Of a DNA stretch of 64,000 bases, positions 18,057 to 27,870 are shown piece after piece; the first letter of the stretch is position 1, and every line of letters starts with the position of its first letter. A program made the translations under genes and the position numbers. The DNA comes from Chitinophagales bacterium (GTDB taxonomy: Bacteria; Bacteroidota; Bacteroidia; Chitinophagales; Chitinophagaceae): assembly GCA_017303455.1 (NCBI GenBank), contig JAFLBM010000002.1:62001-126000 (forward strand), written 5' to 3'. Below the pieces are notes generated by a model. It worked only from the letters and a program-made list of their open reading frames with translations, did not search any database and had not been told where the DNA came from.

Positions 18057-18527
18057 ATGAAAATTAAAATTGGACAAAAGGCCCCTGATTTCACTTTATT
18101 TGACAGTGAAAAAAAAGAGGTAAGTCTGGTTGAGCTAAAGGGTAAAAACGTTTTGTTGCTCTTTTTCCCGCTGGCCTTCACCAGTGTTTGCACCAAAGAA
18201 TTGTGCGAAGTAAGAGATTCGATCAGTATTTATAATAATGCCAATGCGGCTGTTTTTGGTATTTCTTCCGACTCACTCTATACCCTGGCCAAATTCAAAC
18301 AAGAACAAAACCTGAATTTTTCTTTACTGAGTGATTATAATAAAGAAACTGCCACAGCTTACGGTTCTATGTACGAAACTTTTGGTTTTGGGATGAAAGG
18401 AGTGGCCAAGCGATCCGCTTTTGTGATCGATAAGGAAGGCATCATCCGATATGCAGAGGTGCTTGAAAATGCCGGCGAGGTTCCTGATTTTGCGGCCATC
18501 AGGGAAGTGCTGGCCGAACTGGGCTAA
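18057..18527 (+). CDS. Peroxiredoxin (AhpC/TSA, BCP/AhpE-like)
   Basis: 156 residues, thioredoxin-like fold, reduces peroxides. The peroxidatic Cys45 lies in FTSVCTKELC. Cys50, five residues on, matches the resolving-cysteine spacing of alpha-type BCP/PrxQ enzymes. Pro and Thr of the active site are displaced relative to the classical P-x-x-x-[TS]-x-x-C but recognisable in PLAFTSVC. The C-terminal part AFVIDKEGIIRYAEVL is typical. It is followed by a hairpin terminator at 18551-18591. Confidence 0.92.
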   Translation: MKIKIGQKAPDFTLFDSEKKEVSLVELKGKNVLLLFFPLAFTSVCTKELCEVRDSISIYNNANAAVFGISSDSLYTLAKFKQEQNLNFSLLSDYNKETATAYGSMYETFGFGMKGVAKRSAFVIDKEGIIRYAEVLENAGEVPDFAAIREVLAELG

Positions 18528-18550
18528 ATTTCAGTTAAAATTTCCCACTT

Positions 18551-18591
18551 ATGCCTTGTAGATTACTGATTTACAGGGCATAATATTTTTT
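18551..18591 (+). terminator. Terminator after the peroxiredoxin gene
   Basis: A 10-bp stem ATGCCTTGTA (18551-18560) / TACAGGGCAT (18572-18581) with one G-U pair and an 11-nt loop, followed by AATATTTTTT. It overlaps the far upstream end of the next open frame (18590), which argues for a later start there. Confidence 0.65.
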
Positions 18592-18598
18592 GCGGCAA

Positions 18599-19000
18599 AT
18601 GCCTTGTATAAGTAAGAAAAAGGCTCTATTATTGAGAAATAAAAGTAAATTTGTTTCGTTGAAGCGAATTCTACCCATACTATCCTTTATTCTTTTGACA
18701 GCCATCACATCGGGTGCGCAGGAAACACGTACTGCACCTGTTTCTGAGACGGCTGACAAAGTGAAATTGTACCCCAACCCCGCTACTTCTTACATCACAT
18801 TTGACCTCCAAAGCAATTACCAAAAAGGAATGTCTGTCCAGGTATTTCATATGTTGGGTAAGAAAATGTATGAAGGACAAAACTTAGGGGAGAAAACCAT
18901 CATTAATCTCACAGACTTTAACCGGGGAGTTTATATTTACCACCTCAGGGACCAAAGCGGCAAGCTGGTCGAGTCTGGAAAATTCCAGGTTTCCAAGTAA
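18599..19000 (+). CDS. Small exported protein with T9SS type-A sorting domain
   Basis: About 133 residues from ATG 18599. A TTG at 18659 would start directly at the signal peptide (LKRILPILSFILLTAITSGAQ) and would remove an atypically long N-terminal head. The body after the signal peptide is almost entirely a Por secretion-system C-terminal domain (VKLYPNPATSYITFDLQ ... GVYIYHLRDQSGKLVESGKFQVSK), so the product is a bare type-A CTD of about 80 residues with little cargo. A TAAATTTG box occurs at 18646-18653. Role unknown beyond probable T9SS export. Confidence 0.82.
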   Translation: MPCISKKKALLLRNKSKFVSLKRILPILSFILLTAITSGAQETRTAPVSETADKVKLYPNPATSYITFDLQSNYQKGMSVQVFHMLGKKMYEGQNLGEKTIINLTDFNRGVYIYHLRDQSGKLVESGKFQVSK

Positions 19001-19018
19001 AAAATTTTTTAGCTGAAA

Positions 19019-20191
19019 TCACTGCACCTGTACGATCAGGAACTTCAGGTATTGTGTATTCTCTAATTCCCAGATAATAGGGTGATCTGCTGCCTGTGCC
19101 TGGAATACCACCTGTCTTATTTTTCTCCTGGCGTCCTTCGCAGCCATATCAATGATCTGCAGGAAGAGTTCTGCATGTACAAGATTTGTGCAGGAAGAAG
19201 TAACCAAAAAGCCCCCGGGTTTTACCAGTTTCATTCCCCGCAGATTTATTTCTTTGTACCCGGTGATAGCCTTTTGTATCGTTTCCCTGCTCTTTGTAAA
19301 TGCCGGGGGATCCAGCATCACCACATCGTACTGCCGGCCATCTTTACCCCATTGCTTCAATACATCAAAGGCATTAGCTGTTTCAAAATGACAAATTTTA
19401 TCTAATCCATTTAGTACTGCATTCTTATTAGCTTGCTGCACGGCATTCTCCGAAATATCAAGACCAAGTACAGATTTAGCACCATAATGGGCTGCATGAA
19501 TTTCAAATGTCCCGGTATACGTAAATGCTCCCAGCACATCCGCCCCTTTCACTATATGCTGAATAGCCCGGCGGTTATCCTGCTGGTCTAAGAAATAACC
19601 CGTCTTTTGCCCATTCTCAATATCCACATGAAACTTCAATCCATTCTCATTGATGATGATTTTTGTATCGAAGGGTGCTGATAAAAATCCTTTTTGCTGT
19701 GGCAAACCTTCCAGTTCTCTTACCGGAACATCGTTCCGCTCATAAATTCCTTTGGGCTGGAAAATATTATTGATCGCTTTTACAATAGCCGGCTTCCACA
19801 CATCGATTCCCAGGGCCAATGTTTGAATAACAAAGTAGTCATTGAATTTATCGATGATCAGTTGTGGCAATGAATCTGCCTCTCCAAAAACTAGGCGGCA
19901 ATTTTCGGTGTAACCCAATTTTTTCCTGTATTCCCAGCATTGGGCAATCCGGTTATGAAAGAATTGCTCATTGATCTCATCTTTCTTATCCCTTGACAGC
20001 AATCTTACCACGATCTGGGACCGGGGATTATAATACCCCTTGCCCACAAACTTTTTATCGTATGTAAAGACAGTCACTATTTCTCCTCCGGCCGGGTCTC
20101 CCTCCACTTTTTCCACTTCATTATTGAAGATCCAGGGGTGACCGTTGACGACCCGGGGTGATATCTTTCTTTTCAGGTAAACGTTGCTCAT
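19019..20191 (-). CDS. Class I rRNA large-subunit methyltransferase, RlmI-like (PUA + SAM methyltransferase)
   Basis: 390 residues from ATG 20191 (MSNVYLKRKISPRVVNGHPWIFNNEV). The frame stays open to 20656 but overlaps grpE antisense, so that extension is rejected. An N-terminal PUA domain (about 1-80) is followed by an EEHEE-like linker, then a Rossmann methyltransferase domain with GAFTYTGTFEIHAA, LDISENAVQQA and the catalytic-loop MLDPPAFTKS. The late SSCTNLV segment is typical of the RlmI/RlmK m5C/SAM family, which methylates 23S rRNA cytosine. Transcribed divergently from grpE-dnaJ. Confidence 0.9.
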   Translation of the reverse strand: MSNVYLKRKISPRVVNGHPWIFNNEVEKVEGDPAGGEIVTVFTYDKKFVGKGYYNPRSQIVVRLLSRDKKDEINEQFFHNRIAQCWEYRKKLGYTENCRLVFGEADSLPQLIIDKFNDYFVIQTLALGIDVWKPAIVKAINNIFQPKGIYERNDVPVRELEGLPQQKGFLSAPFDTKIIINENGLKFHVDIENGQKTGYFLDQQDNRRAIQHIVKGADVLGAFTYTGTFEIHAAHYGAKSVLGLDISENAVQQANKNAVLNGLDKICHFETANAFDVLKQWGKDGRQYDVVMLDPPAFTKSRETIQKAITGYKEINLRGMKLVKPGGFLVTSSCTNLVHAELFLQIIDMAAKDARRKIRQVVFQAQAADHPIIWELENTQYLKFLIVQVQ

Positions 20192-20317
20192 AAAGGGCTG
20201 CAAGCTACTGAATTTGACGGGGCTGCCGAAAGTAAAACCTACCCTTTTCATGACATACAGGGGCTTCTTATCCGGCCATTTTGTCCCCAAACCAGCCATC
20301 TTCCGGCAAACAGGCGG

Positions 20318-20348
20318 GTTGGCAATATTCTTGACAACCTTACCTTTG
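20318..20348 (+). promoter_or_regulatory. Promoter of grpE-dnaJ
   Basis: GTTG at 20318-20321, a 19-bp spacer and TACCTTTG at 20341-20348 fit the Bacteroidota -33/-7 consensus. The expected transcript start is about 10 nt before the grpE ATG at 20366. No CIRCE-type inverted repeat was seen. Confidence 0.55.
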
Positions 20349-20365
20349 CAAACAATTTGATCAAA

Positions 20366-20923
20366 ATGGCAGAAAAAGACATGATGGAACAAGAGAATAA
20401 CGGCAACGTCGATATCAATACCGACGACAGTGTTAGCGGCAGTACACATTTGAACGAGCCTGTGGCTGAAGAATCTGCTCTTGAAAAACTGAAGGCTGAA
20501 CTGGAGGATGCGAAGGATAAGTTCATCCGTAAAGTAGCCGAGTTTGACAATTTCAAGCGCCGGAGTGCCAAAGAAAGGATTGAACTGATCCAGACAGCCG
20601 GGAAAGAGGTGATTACAGACCTGCTGAATGTCCTGGATGATTGTGACCGTGCCCAAAAACAGCTGGAAACAAGCACAGATTCCGCTGCTATTAAAGAAGG
20701 TGTGATGCTTGTTTTTAATAAGCTGCGCAATACACTGCAGTCAAAAGGTGTGAAAGCGATGGAAACAATAACACAGGAATTTAACCCGGATCTGCATGAA
20801 GCTATCACCGAGATACCGGCTCCATCTGACGAACTGAAAGGCAAGGTCGTGGATGAAGTAGTGAAAGGATATTATTTGAATGATAAGATCATTCGTCACG
20901 CAAAAGTTGTAGTAGGGAAATAA
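20366..20923 (+). CDS. grpE: Nucleotide exchange factor GrpE
   Basis: About 185 residues from ATG 20366; a TTG at 20357 is the upstream limit. An acidic, low-complexity N-terminus is followed by a long coiled coil ([27 protein letters not shown]), the four-helix dimerisation region and the C-terminal beta wing ending [18 protein letters not shown]. It releases ADP from DnaK. dnaJ follows 8 nt later on the same strand; dnaK is not in the window. Confidence 0.97.
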   Translation: MAEKDMMEQENNGNVDINTDDSVSGSTHLNEPVAEESALEKLKAELEDAKDKFIRKVAEFDNFKRRSAKERIELIQTAGKEVITDLLNVLDDCDRAQKQLETSTDSAAIKEGVMLVFNKLRNTLQSKGVKAMETITQEFNPDLHEAITEIPAPSDELKGKVVDEVVKGYYLNDKIIRHAKVVVGK

Positions 20924-20931
20924 TAAGTATC

Positions 20932-22101
20932 ATGGCAAAAAGAGATTATTACGAAATATTAGGTGTGGCAAAAGGTGCTTCTGCTGATGAGATCAAAAAA
21001 GCGTATCGCAAAGTAGCTATGCAATATCACCCTGACCGTAACCCCGGTGATAAAACGGCTGAAGAAAAATTTAAAGAAGCGGCTGAGGCCTATGAGATTT
21101 TAAGTGATGCTGATAAGAAAGCACAATATGACCGGTATGGACATGCCGGTGTCAGCGGCAACGGCCGGGGTGGTTTCAGCGGTGGCCAGGGCATGAACAT
21201 GGATGACATCTTCAGCCAGTTTGGAGATATATTCGGTGATGATCTTTTTGGAAACTTTTTTGGCGGACAACAAAGAGGCGGCGGCCGTGGCGGACAAAGA
21301 AGCCGTGGTGTAAGGGGTAGTAATCTTCGTATCAAATTAAAGCTGACCTACGAAGAAATAGCGAAAGGTGTAACTAAAAACATCAAGGTTAAAAAGCATG
21401 TGATCTGCACCACCTGCAGCGGAAGTGGTGCCAAAGACAAAGGCAGTGTGCAAACCTGCGGTACTTGTGGTGGAAGTGGCCAGGTAAGAAGAGTACAGAA
21501 TACATTCCTCGGGCAAATGCAAACTGTTACAACTTGTCCTACCTGTAATGGTGAAGGAACAACTGTAACGGCAAAATGCGGTAATTGTAAAGGCGAAGGC
21601 AGAGTATATGGCGAAGAGACGGTAAGCATTGAAATACCGGCAGGCGTACAGGAAGGAATGCAACTCAGTATTAATGGAAAAGGAAATGCAGGAGAAAGAG
21701 GTGGTATGCCTGGTGACCTGATCATCCTGATCGAAGAAGAAGCGCATAAAGAATTACATCGTGACGGGTTGAATGTTGCTTTTGATCTTCATATTACATT
21801 TACTGATGCTGTTTTCGGCACCCAGGTGGAAGTGCCAACCATTGACGGAAGAGCAAAGATCAAAATACCGGCCGGCACACAAAGCGGCAAAATATTCCGC
21901 CTGAAAGGCAAAGGGTTTCCAGCGGTTAATTCTTATGAGAAAGGTGATCAGCTGATCCATATCAATGTATGGACACCACAACAGGTAAGTGCTGAAGAAA
22001 AAGCCATGCTGGAGAAATTGAGCCACTCTCAAAATTTCAAGCCTCACCCGGATAAGAATGACAAAGGCTTCTTTGATAAGATCAGGGAAATGTTTTCCTG
22101 A
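20932..22101 (+). CDS. dnaJ: Chaperone DnaJ (Hsp40)
   Basis: 389 residues, full class-A architecture: J domain with YHPDRNPGD (HPD about residues 33-35), Gly/Phe-rich linker (about 75-120), and four CxxCxGxG zinc repeats ([32 protein letters not shown]). Two C-terminal beta domains follow, ending in a short helix. It delivers substrates to DnaK and stimulates its ATPase. In operon with grpE. Confidence 0.98.
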   Translation: MAKRDYYEILGVAKGASADEIKKAYRKVAMQYHPDRNPGDKTAEEKFKEAAEAYEILSDADKKAQYDRYGHAGVSGNGRGGFSGGQGMNMDDIFSQFGDIFGDDLFGNFFGGQQRGGGRGGQRSRGVRGSNLRIKLKLTYEEIAKGVTKNIKVKKHVICTTCSGSGAKDKGSVQTCGTCGGSGQVRRVQNTFLGQMQTVTTCPTCNGEGTTVTAKCGNCKGEGRVYGEETVSIEIPAGVQEGMQLSINGKGNAGERGGMPGDLIILIEEEAHKELHRDGLNVAFDLHITFTDAVFGTQVEVPTIDGRAKIKIPAGTQSGKIFRLKGKGFPAVNSYEKGDQLIHINVWTPQQVSAEEKAMLEKLSHSQNFKPHPDKNDKGFFDKIREMFS

Positions 22102-22107
22102 TCAGTC

Positions 22108-23889
22108 CTAATGTGCAAAGGAACTTCCTTTCTTTTTCTTCACTTTTGAGTAGAGCGTTTTTGCCTGCTGCACCAGGTTGATGAATTCTTTTTGCAACAG
22201 GTCATCCGGGCTGGATGATTGCGTGGCAATATCAATTATCTCATGCCATTCAATATCTTTTGCATATTGAGATGCTCTTAATAAGGAACCAAACATAACG
22301 ACAGATGTATAGAACTGGTATGACTTATCCGTTTCGTGGAAGGGAGTATATTCGAATTTGCTGCTGTATACCTTATGACAGTGCATCGTATCACGGGAAG
22401 GACGGTATTGCAGATCAATATCAGCAAATTTACCTGTTGTGAAATTATCCTTGACAGCTCCTTTATTGGTATCAGTTGGAACGATCTCAAAAACACCGAT
22501 CATAGAATGACCCGACCCGATCTCACCTCCTTCCACCACCGACATTGAATCCTTGATAGCCCCCACTTTATTATCAAAGCCGATCAGCCTGTATTCTTTT
22601 ACATACTCAGGATTGAACTCCACGTTCATGTAAACATCATCAGCAACAGCATACAGTGTTTGCGTAAATTCTTTCAACAGGACTTTTTCTGCTTCCTTAA
22701 AGTTATCCAGGTATGCAAAATTGCCATTCCCTTTTCTTGCCAATGTCTGTATTTTAGAATCTTTATAGTTACCCATCCCTACGCCAAGGCAGGTAAGATA
22801 AATTCCCGATTCCCGGTGCTGGGAAATCAGTTCATCCAGCTCTGTTTCCGTTTTAAGTCCCACATTAAAATCGCCATCAGTAGCCAGGATGACCCGGTTA
22901 TTTCCACCTTTGATAAAATGATTTTTTGCCACACTATAAGCCACCCTTATTCCTGATTCACCCGGTGTGGAGCCACCGGGAGTCAGCTCATCTATAGCTT
23001 TTAATATTTTTTCTTTTTCACCTCCGCTTGTACTGTTCAGCATGATGCCGGTTACACCACCATAAACAACAATAGCGACTGAATCCTTATCCCGCAGGTT
23101 ATTTACCAATAGCCTGAAAGCAGATTTTAATAACGGCAGCCTGTTGGTCATATCCATTGAGCCGGACACATCAATCAGGAAAACAAGATTGCTGGGAGGG
23201 AGGGTATCAATATTTATTTTTTTGGAAAAAAGGTTCACATAAAAAAGCTGGTTGTTCTCATTCCAGGGACAGCCCGTTAATATTGTCCTGATAGAAAAAA
23301 TATCATTAGCGGGAGGTTCCTCATAATTCAGGTTGAAATAATTCAGCATCTCTTCAATACGAACAGCATCCGGGGGCACAAAAGATTTAAGCGTAATGAA
23401 TCGCCGGATATTACTGTAGGAAGCCCTGTCCACATTCAACGACATCCCGGTGCTTGGAAATTTCTTTGCAGTGATTAACCTGTTTTCAATAATACTGGCA
23501 TAGGTCTCATCACCGGCAAACCATTGCTTCTGTTCATCACGGGTCAGATCCCTGGTTAGTGAAGCCAGTTTGTCTCTCCTCCCCTGGGCCGTATTAATGG
23601 GTTGCAATTTAAGTTTGACATTTATAAAATTCTCTGCATTGGCAACCACCCGTTCGGGGCTATATCCATGCAATGAAAAGACAAGAGTATCCACCGGTTG
23701 ATTAGTGACAATCCCAAATGTCCCGTATGATCCGGTGCGGTATAAATAGCCGCTTCGGCTGTGAAGAATAGTTACATTCTGTAACAGGTTACCTGTTTCA
23801 TCCTTCACTTCTCCCCGGATATAGAATTGCTGGGATCGGGTGGATAAACAGGTCAATAGTAACAACAATATGTGGCAAGCGGCCTTCAA
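22108..23889 (-). CDS. Exported von Willebrand factor type A protein (YfbK-like)
   Basis: About 593 residues. The frame reaches TTG 23949, but TTG 23889 starts directly at a signal peptide (KAACHILLLLLTCLSTRSQ) and is preferred; no ATG is available. After it comes a carboxypeptidase-regulatory-like beta domain (YIRGEVKDETGNLLQNVTIL). Next are the VWA-associated N-terminal region (STGMSLNVDRASYSNIRRFI) and a VWA domain with MIDAS residues DVSGSM and the late TDGDFNVG. The C-terminal region fits DUF3520 (YRPSRDT ... FAHA-like end). Metal-dependent ligand binding is expected, ligand unknown. It ends 7 nt after dnaJ in convergent orientation. Confidence 0.87.
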   Translation of the reverse strand: MKAACHILLLLLTCLSTRSQQFYIRGEVKDETGNLLQNVTILHSRSGYLYRTGSYGTFGIVTNQPVDTLVFSLHGYSPERVVANAENFINVKLKLQPINTAQGRRDKLASLTRDLTRDEQKQWFAGDETYASIIENRLITAKKFPSTGMSLNVDRASYSNIRRFITLKSFVPPDAVRIEEMLNYFNLNYEEPPANDIFSIRTILTGCPWNENNQLFYVNLFSKKINIDTLPPSNLVFLIDVSGSMDMTNRLPLLKSAFRLLVNNLRDKDSVAIVVYGGVTGIMLNSTSGGEKEKILKAIDELTPGGSTPGESGIRVAYSVAKNHFIKGGNNRVILATDGDFNVGLKTETELDELISQHRESGIYLTCLGVGMGNYKDSKIQTLARKGNGNFAYLDNFKEAEKVLLKEFTQTLYAVADDVYMNVEFNPEYVKEYRLIGFDNKVGAIKDSMSVVEGGEIGSGHSMIGVFEIVPTDTNKGAVKDNFTTGKFADIDLQYRPSRDTMHCHKVYSSKFEYTPFHETDKSYQFYTSVVMFGSLLRASQYAKDIEWHEIIDIATQSSSPDDLLQKEFINLVQQAKTLYSKVKKKKGSSFAH

Positions 23890-23941
23890 GTGGGTATATT
23901 GGGCAGAAAAAATACAAAAAAACCCTGAGACCTCTAAGTAT

Positions 23942-24475
23942 TTAGACAAGTTGATAGATCTCTTTCAGGTTCCTGCCCAACCCATCGTAATCAAGACCAT
24001 AGCCCACAACGAACTTATCCGGAATATCAAACCCGATATAATCCAGTTGCAGCGGGTATTCTGTTGCCTCTGACTTATGCAACAAAGAAGCGATCTTTAA
24101 AGATTTGGGTTGCTGGTGAAGCAATTTGGGCAAAAAATTATGAAGGGTCTTTCCGGTGTCAACAATGTCTTCCACGATCACCACATCTTTTCCAAAAAGA
24201 TCATCCTCGAGTCCGATAGAGGTCACCACATTTCCTGATGACTTCATCCCCTTATAGGAGGCCAGTTTAATAAAACATATTTCCGCATTAATAGAAAGAT
24301 GTTTAAAAAGATCAGCAGCAAACATGAAAGAACCGTTGAGAATGGCGATAAAAAGGGGTCTCTTACCGGCATAGTCCCGGTTAATTTCTGCCGCCATTTC
24401 CCTGATGCGGTTCTGAATAACGTCTTCTGAAAGATAGGTATCAAATGATTTATCATGTACTTTAATGATGGGCAT
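23942..24475 (-). CDS. hpt: Hypoxanthine phosphoribosyltransferase
   Basis: 177 residues, purine salvage: hypoxanthine/guanine plus PRPP to IMP/GMP. The PRPP-binding motif is VVIVEDIVDTGKTL, and the flexible loop region SYKGMKSSG carries the conserved Ser-Tyr. The C-terminal base pocket DKFVVGYGLDYDG is canonical. The alternative long reading of the VWA gene would overlap its 3' end by 8 nt, and the LysM glucosaminidase gene is just upstream on the same strand. Confidence 0.95.
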   Translation of the reverse strand: MPIIKVHDKSFDTYLSEDVIQNRIREMAAEINRDYAGKRPLFIAILNGSFMFAADLFKHLSINAEICFIKLASYKGMKSSGNVVTSIGLEDDLFGKDVVIVEDIVDTGKTLHNFLPKLLHQQPKSLKIASLLHKSEATEYPLQLDYIGFDIPDKFVVGYGLDYDGLGRNLKEIYQLV

Positions 24476-24491
24476 ATTTAGTTGCAGTGTT

Positions 24492-25562
24492 TTAGTTGCG
24501 GTTCCATTGGGAAGCCGGCGGGCTGATTGAATAATTTTCTTTTACAACAAGTTTAGGCATAACTCCTGCTTTTGCCCGTAATGATAATCTTTCCCCAATA
24601 GCTGGTTGCTGACCTGTACTGAGCCAGTTATATTCCAGTAATGATTCCAGGCGTACCGCTTCTTCCTGTGCAATATCACGCAAGGTTTCGCCGGGTTGTA
24701 CAATATGATAATCTGTTTTACCGGTCTTCCTTTTGCGCTGCAGATATAATAGCTGATCAGTATCAGCTGCTTCAGCCGGCTTCAATTCATTAAACTCAAA
24801 TAATTTTGACAGCGGGATATTGAATTGCTGCGCAATACTGAGATAAGATACCCCTTTTTTAATAAAGATCACTTTTGTGTCATTGATCTTAAACTCTCCA
24901 TCGGGGTATACGGGTATTTTTTTTTCACTGGCAGCCAATACATTTTCATCCTTTTCGTTTCTTCCTTCGCTGGCCAGTTCATTCGTCGTACCCGGATCTT
25001 TCGCTGATACAGCGATATCCGGTGATCTTTTCATTTTTCCAAGAGCAATCAGTGTGTAATCCTGTAGCTGGTAATCTTCAATCAATTTAATAATGATAAT
25101 GGGATATTTGGGGTTTGTAGCGTAGCCTGCTTTCTTCAATCCGTTTGCCCATCCCCTGTAATCAGTAGGTTCTAATAAAAATAAAGAAGCGTATCGTTGG
25201 CTGTTTTTCAGGAAATCAGAATGATCCCGGTAGGAATCTTCTGCAGAAGCATACTTCCTGAAGCATTCACCTCTGGCATCATCATCGTGAGAAACAGATT
25301 CTCCCGTCCAGTTCGATTTACATTTTATGCCAAAATGATTATTTGATTTTATAACAAGGTTACTGGTCCCGGCCATTGTTTCGTGAATGCCCTGTGCAAG
25401 TTTGACGGAAGCAGGTACACCTGTTCTTTGCATTTCAGCAATCGCCAGGTCCTTATAGGTATTAATGTATTCCAGCACAACGGGGCTTTGCTGCGCTCTG
25501 GCACTAAGTAAAAAAACACCGAAAAATATACCTAAAACAAACTGCTTCCTGAATTGCATCAT
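24492..25562 (-). CDS. Exported glucosaminidase-family peptidoglycan hydrolase with LysM-type C-terminus
   Basis: About 356 residues from ATG 25562 (or 25559, MQFRKQFVLGIFFGVFLLSARAQ, a signal peptide). The mannosyl-glycoprotein endo-beta-N-acetylglucosaminidase (Glucosaminidase/FlgJ-like) domain spans about residues 25-170. Its catalytic Glu is probably in AQGIHETMAGTSNLVIKSNNHFGIKC, followed by the YRGWANGLKKAGYATNPKY block. The C-terminal half has two LysM-like segments (VSYLSIAQQFNIPLSKLFEFNEL and YHIVQPGETLRDIAQEE). It cuts or binds peptidoglycan. It follows the O-methyltransferase gene by 7 nt. Confidence 0.9.
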   Translation of the reverse strand: MMQFRKQFVLGIFFGVFLLSARAQQSPVVLEYINTYKDLAIAEMQRTGVPASVKLAQGIHETMAGTSNLVIKSNNHFGIKCKSNWTGESVSHDDDARGECFRKYASAEDSYRDHSDFLKNSQRYASLFLLEPTDYRGWANGLKKAGYATNPKYPIIIIKLIEDYQLQDYTLIALGKMKRSPDIAVSAKDPGTTNELASEGRNEKDENVLAASEKKIPVYPDGEFKINDTKVIFIKKGVSYLSIAQQFNIPLSKLFEFNELKPAEAADTDQLLYLQRKRKTGKTDYHIVQPGETLRDIAQEEAVRLESLLEYNWLSTGQQPAIGERLSLRAKAGVMPKLVVKENYSISPPASQWNRN

Positions 25563-25569
25563 AAACAAA

Positions 25570-26208
25570 TTATAATTTCCTGATAAGATACAACCCGTCA
25601 CGGATCGTCAAAATCACTTTTTCTATATCAGTTCTGTTATTAATAAAATCATTAAACGCCTGGATACCTTTGGCGTTTTTTCCTGTCACCCGTTCTTCCA
25701 TCACCTGTCCATGGAAGAAAATATTATCTGCTAAAATAAAACCGTTTGTCCGAAGACGTGGCAAAACAAGGTTAAAATATTCTATATAGGCTGGTTTGTC
25801 TGCGTCAATAAATACAAGATCCCAGGTTTCATCCAATCCGGGAATGATGTTTAACGCATTACCCGTATGTGATCGTATCCGGCTGGCATAAGAAGATTTA
25901 TCAAAGAAATATCTCGCTTGATCTGCATCTCCCTGCCTCAATTCTATGGTATGCAGCATGCCCTCTTCTGTAAGACCTTTAGCAAGACACAATGCACTAT
26001 AGCCGGTGAAAGTGCCAATTTCCAGTATTCTCCGGGGCCGGACCATACAACTGATCATCTCCAGCACTTTTCCCTGCAGGTGGCCGCTGAGCATCACGTA
26101 TTCTTTGTGATGTTGCAAGGTATAATCATGCACTTCTTTGAGTAACGCATCTTCCGCTGAAGAATATTTTTCAGCATATGCTTCTGCCAATGGGTTTATC
26201 AATTCCAA
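25570..26208 (-). CDS. SAM-dependent O-methyltransferase (caffeoyl-CoA/COMT-like family 3)
   Basis: 212 residues. The SAM site is ILEIGTFTGYSALCLA, the metal/catalytic region is DLVFIDADKPAYIEYFNL and LADNIFFHG, matching the small divalent-metal-dependent O-methyltransferases. The physiological acceptor in Bacteroidota is unknown. First gene of a leftward run with the glucosaminidase and hpt. Confidence 0.92.
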   Translation of the reverse strand: MELINPLAEAYAEKYSSAEDALLKEVHDYTLQHHKEYVMLSGHLQGKVLEMISCMVRPRRILEIGTFTGYSALCLAKGLTEEGMLHTIELRQGDADQARYFFDKSSYASRIRSHTGNALNIIPGLDETWDLVFIDADKPAYIEYFNLVLPRLRTNGFILADNIFFHGQVMEERVTGKNAKGIQAFNDFINNRTDIEKVILTIRDGLYLIRKL

Positions 26209-26235
26209 TCCTGCAGGTTTTTTGCAAAGATAAAC

Positions 26236-27768
26236 CTAAACAGGCTGCAGGGCAGCAGAAGAATCAGTTCCTTTTTTCGATATTAGCCAGAGACCGCAGA
26301 ATGTGAAAATTCCATTTATCAGGATCAACTCATTGCCGATCTTATACCCGTTGAAAATGGTGGCCGACCATTCCCTGAGAAGAGGTAATTGCACATGCAG
26401 TTTTGCCTCATACCAGACAGGATTACTGAGCATATCCACACCCAGGGCCAATAACGGGGCAATGATACAGGCCATCCAGATCAGTTTGTCATTAAGACGT
26501 CGCTTCGTAAGAATACCAAAGGAGAACAAGCCCAATAAAGGGCCATAAGTTATTCCGGCAAATTTGAGAATAAAATCAATGATCAGCTTATCATTGATCC
26601 ATTTAAAGAGTAAGACCATGACGAAGAAAATCGCAGCAAAGGTAAAATGTACTTTCAGCCTTGTACTTTTCTTTTCCTTTTCAGTACCCTCTTTTTTATT
26701 GATACCAAGAATATCAATACAAAAACAGGATGTCAGTGAGGTAATCGCCCCGTCCACGCTGGGAAAAAGAGCGGAGATAATAGCAATAATAAATATGACA
26801 CCAATTACTCCACTAAAAGTATCACTCAGGGCAATAGTAGGAAATAAATCATCAGGCGGTACAGTAATCCCTTTTTGCGCTGCATATAAATAAAGTACAC
26901 CCCCCAACACCAGGAAAAGCAGGTTTACGATCATTAATACGCCGGTAAAGGTCATAATATTCTTCTGTGAATCCTTCAGGGTTTTTACACTTATATTCTT
27001 TTGCATCATTTCCTGGTCAAGTCCCGTCATGGCAATGGCGATAAACATACCACCTATAATATGTTTCAGGGCAAAAGAGCCTGAATTCACATCCCAGTTA
27101 AATATCCGGGTATATCCTTTGTCTGACATCATGGTAAGGGCCCCTCCAAAATCAGTACCCAGCGATTTTACAATCACAATTATACAAACCACCAGGCCCA
27201 CCAGCATACCGGTAGTTTGAAGGGTATCCGTATAGATAATTGTCTTTACCCCGCCTTCGAATGTATACAGTAATATAAGTACAAGAATCACCAATGCGGT
27301 TGCTTCAAAAGGGATTCCCATTTTATTAAAAATAAAAATCTGCAGCACACTGATCACCAGGTAAAGCCGGGCCGTCGCTCCAACCGTGCGGGAAAGAATA
27401 AAAAAGAAAGCACCTGCTTTATGTGCATTGACGCCAAACCTTTTTTCGAGATAGGTATAGATACTTGTCAGGTTCATCCGGTAATACAACGGGATCAGCA
27501 CAAAAGCGATCACGATATACCCCAATAAATAACCCAATACGATCTGGTAATAATAGAAGTTACCTGACCCCACACCACCCGGCACACTCACAAATGTCAC
27601 CCCTGACAAAGAGGTTCCGATCATACCAAATGCCACAAGCATCCAGTTACTATTGCGGTTACCGATAAAAAAAGAATCATTATTAGAATTACGGGACGTG
27701 TACCAGGCCACTACCAGCAGCAATAAAAAGTATCCAATTACGAAGGAGAAAAGAAGGACAGGTGACAT
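26236..27768 (-). CDS. Sodium:solute symporter (SSS family)
   Basis: 510 residues with about 13 membrane helices and the SSS core: FGMIGTSLSGVTFVSVPG near the Na-binding helix, EKRFG and FEGGVKTIIYTDTLQT. The sequence is closer to the general SSS permeases of Bacteroidota than to PutP or SGLT. Substrate not predictable. It lies 27 nt upstream of the O-methyltransferase gene on the same strand. Confidence 0.92.
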   Translation of the reverse strand: MSPVLLFSFVIGYFLLLLVVAWYTSRNSNNDSFFIGNRNSNWMLVAFGMIGTSLSGVTFVSVPGGVGSGNFYYYQIVLGYLLGYIVIAFVLIPLYYRMNLTSIYTYLEKRFGVNAHKAGAFFFILSRTVGATARLYLVISVLQIFIFNKMGIPFEATALVILVLILLYTFEGGVKTIIYTDTLQTTGMLVGLVVCIIVIVKSLGTDFGGALTMMSDKGYTRIFNWDVNSGSFALKHIIGGMFIAIAMTGLDQEMMQKNISVKTLKDSQKNIMTFTGVLMIVNLLFLVLGGVLYLYAAQKGITVPPDDLFPTIALSDTFSGVIGVIFIIAIISALFPSVDGAITSLTSCFCIDILGINKKEGTEKEKKSTRLKVHFTFAAIFFVMVLLFKWINDKLIIDFILKFAGITYGPLLGLFSFGILTKRRLNDKLIWMACIIAPLLALGVDMLSNPVWYEAKLHVQLPLLREWSATIFNGYKIGNELILINGIFTFCGLWLISKKGTDSSAALQPV

Positions 27769-27870
27769 ATAACCGGGTTTCTGTTAATGAATATTTATTA
27801 TAAAAATGTGCAATACTGAATTTTGAAGATAAACAAATTTGTTATCCCTTTGCCGCAATTTAGCAGAACC

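Noticed and set aside
20192..20656. N-terminal extension of the rRNA methyltransferase frame
   Set aside because: The added residues do not resemble a PUA domain and overlap grpE; ATG 20191 gives the normal family start.
20248..20844. Long minus-strand open frame, 198 codons
   Set aside because: It runs opposite to grpE, has low-complexity Ser/Leu translation and no family marks; the grpE frame is certain.
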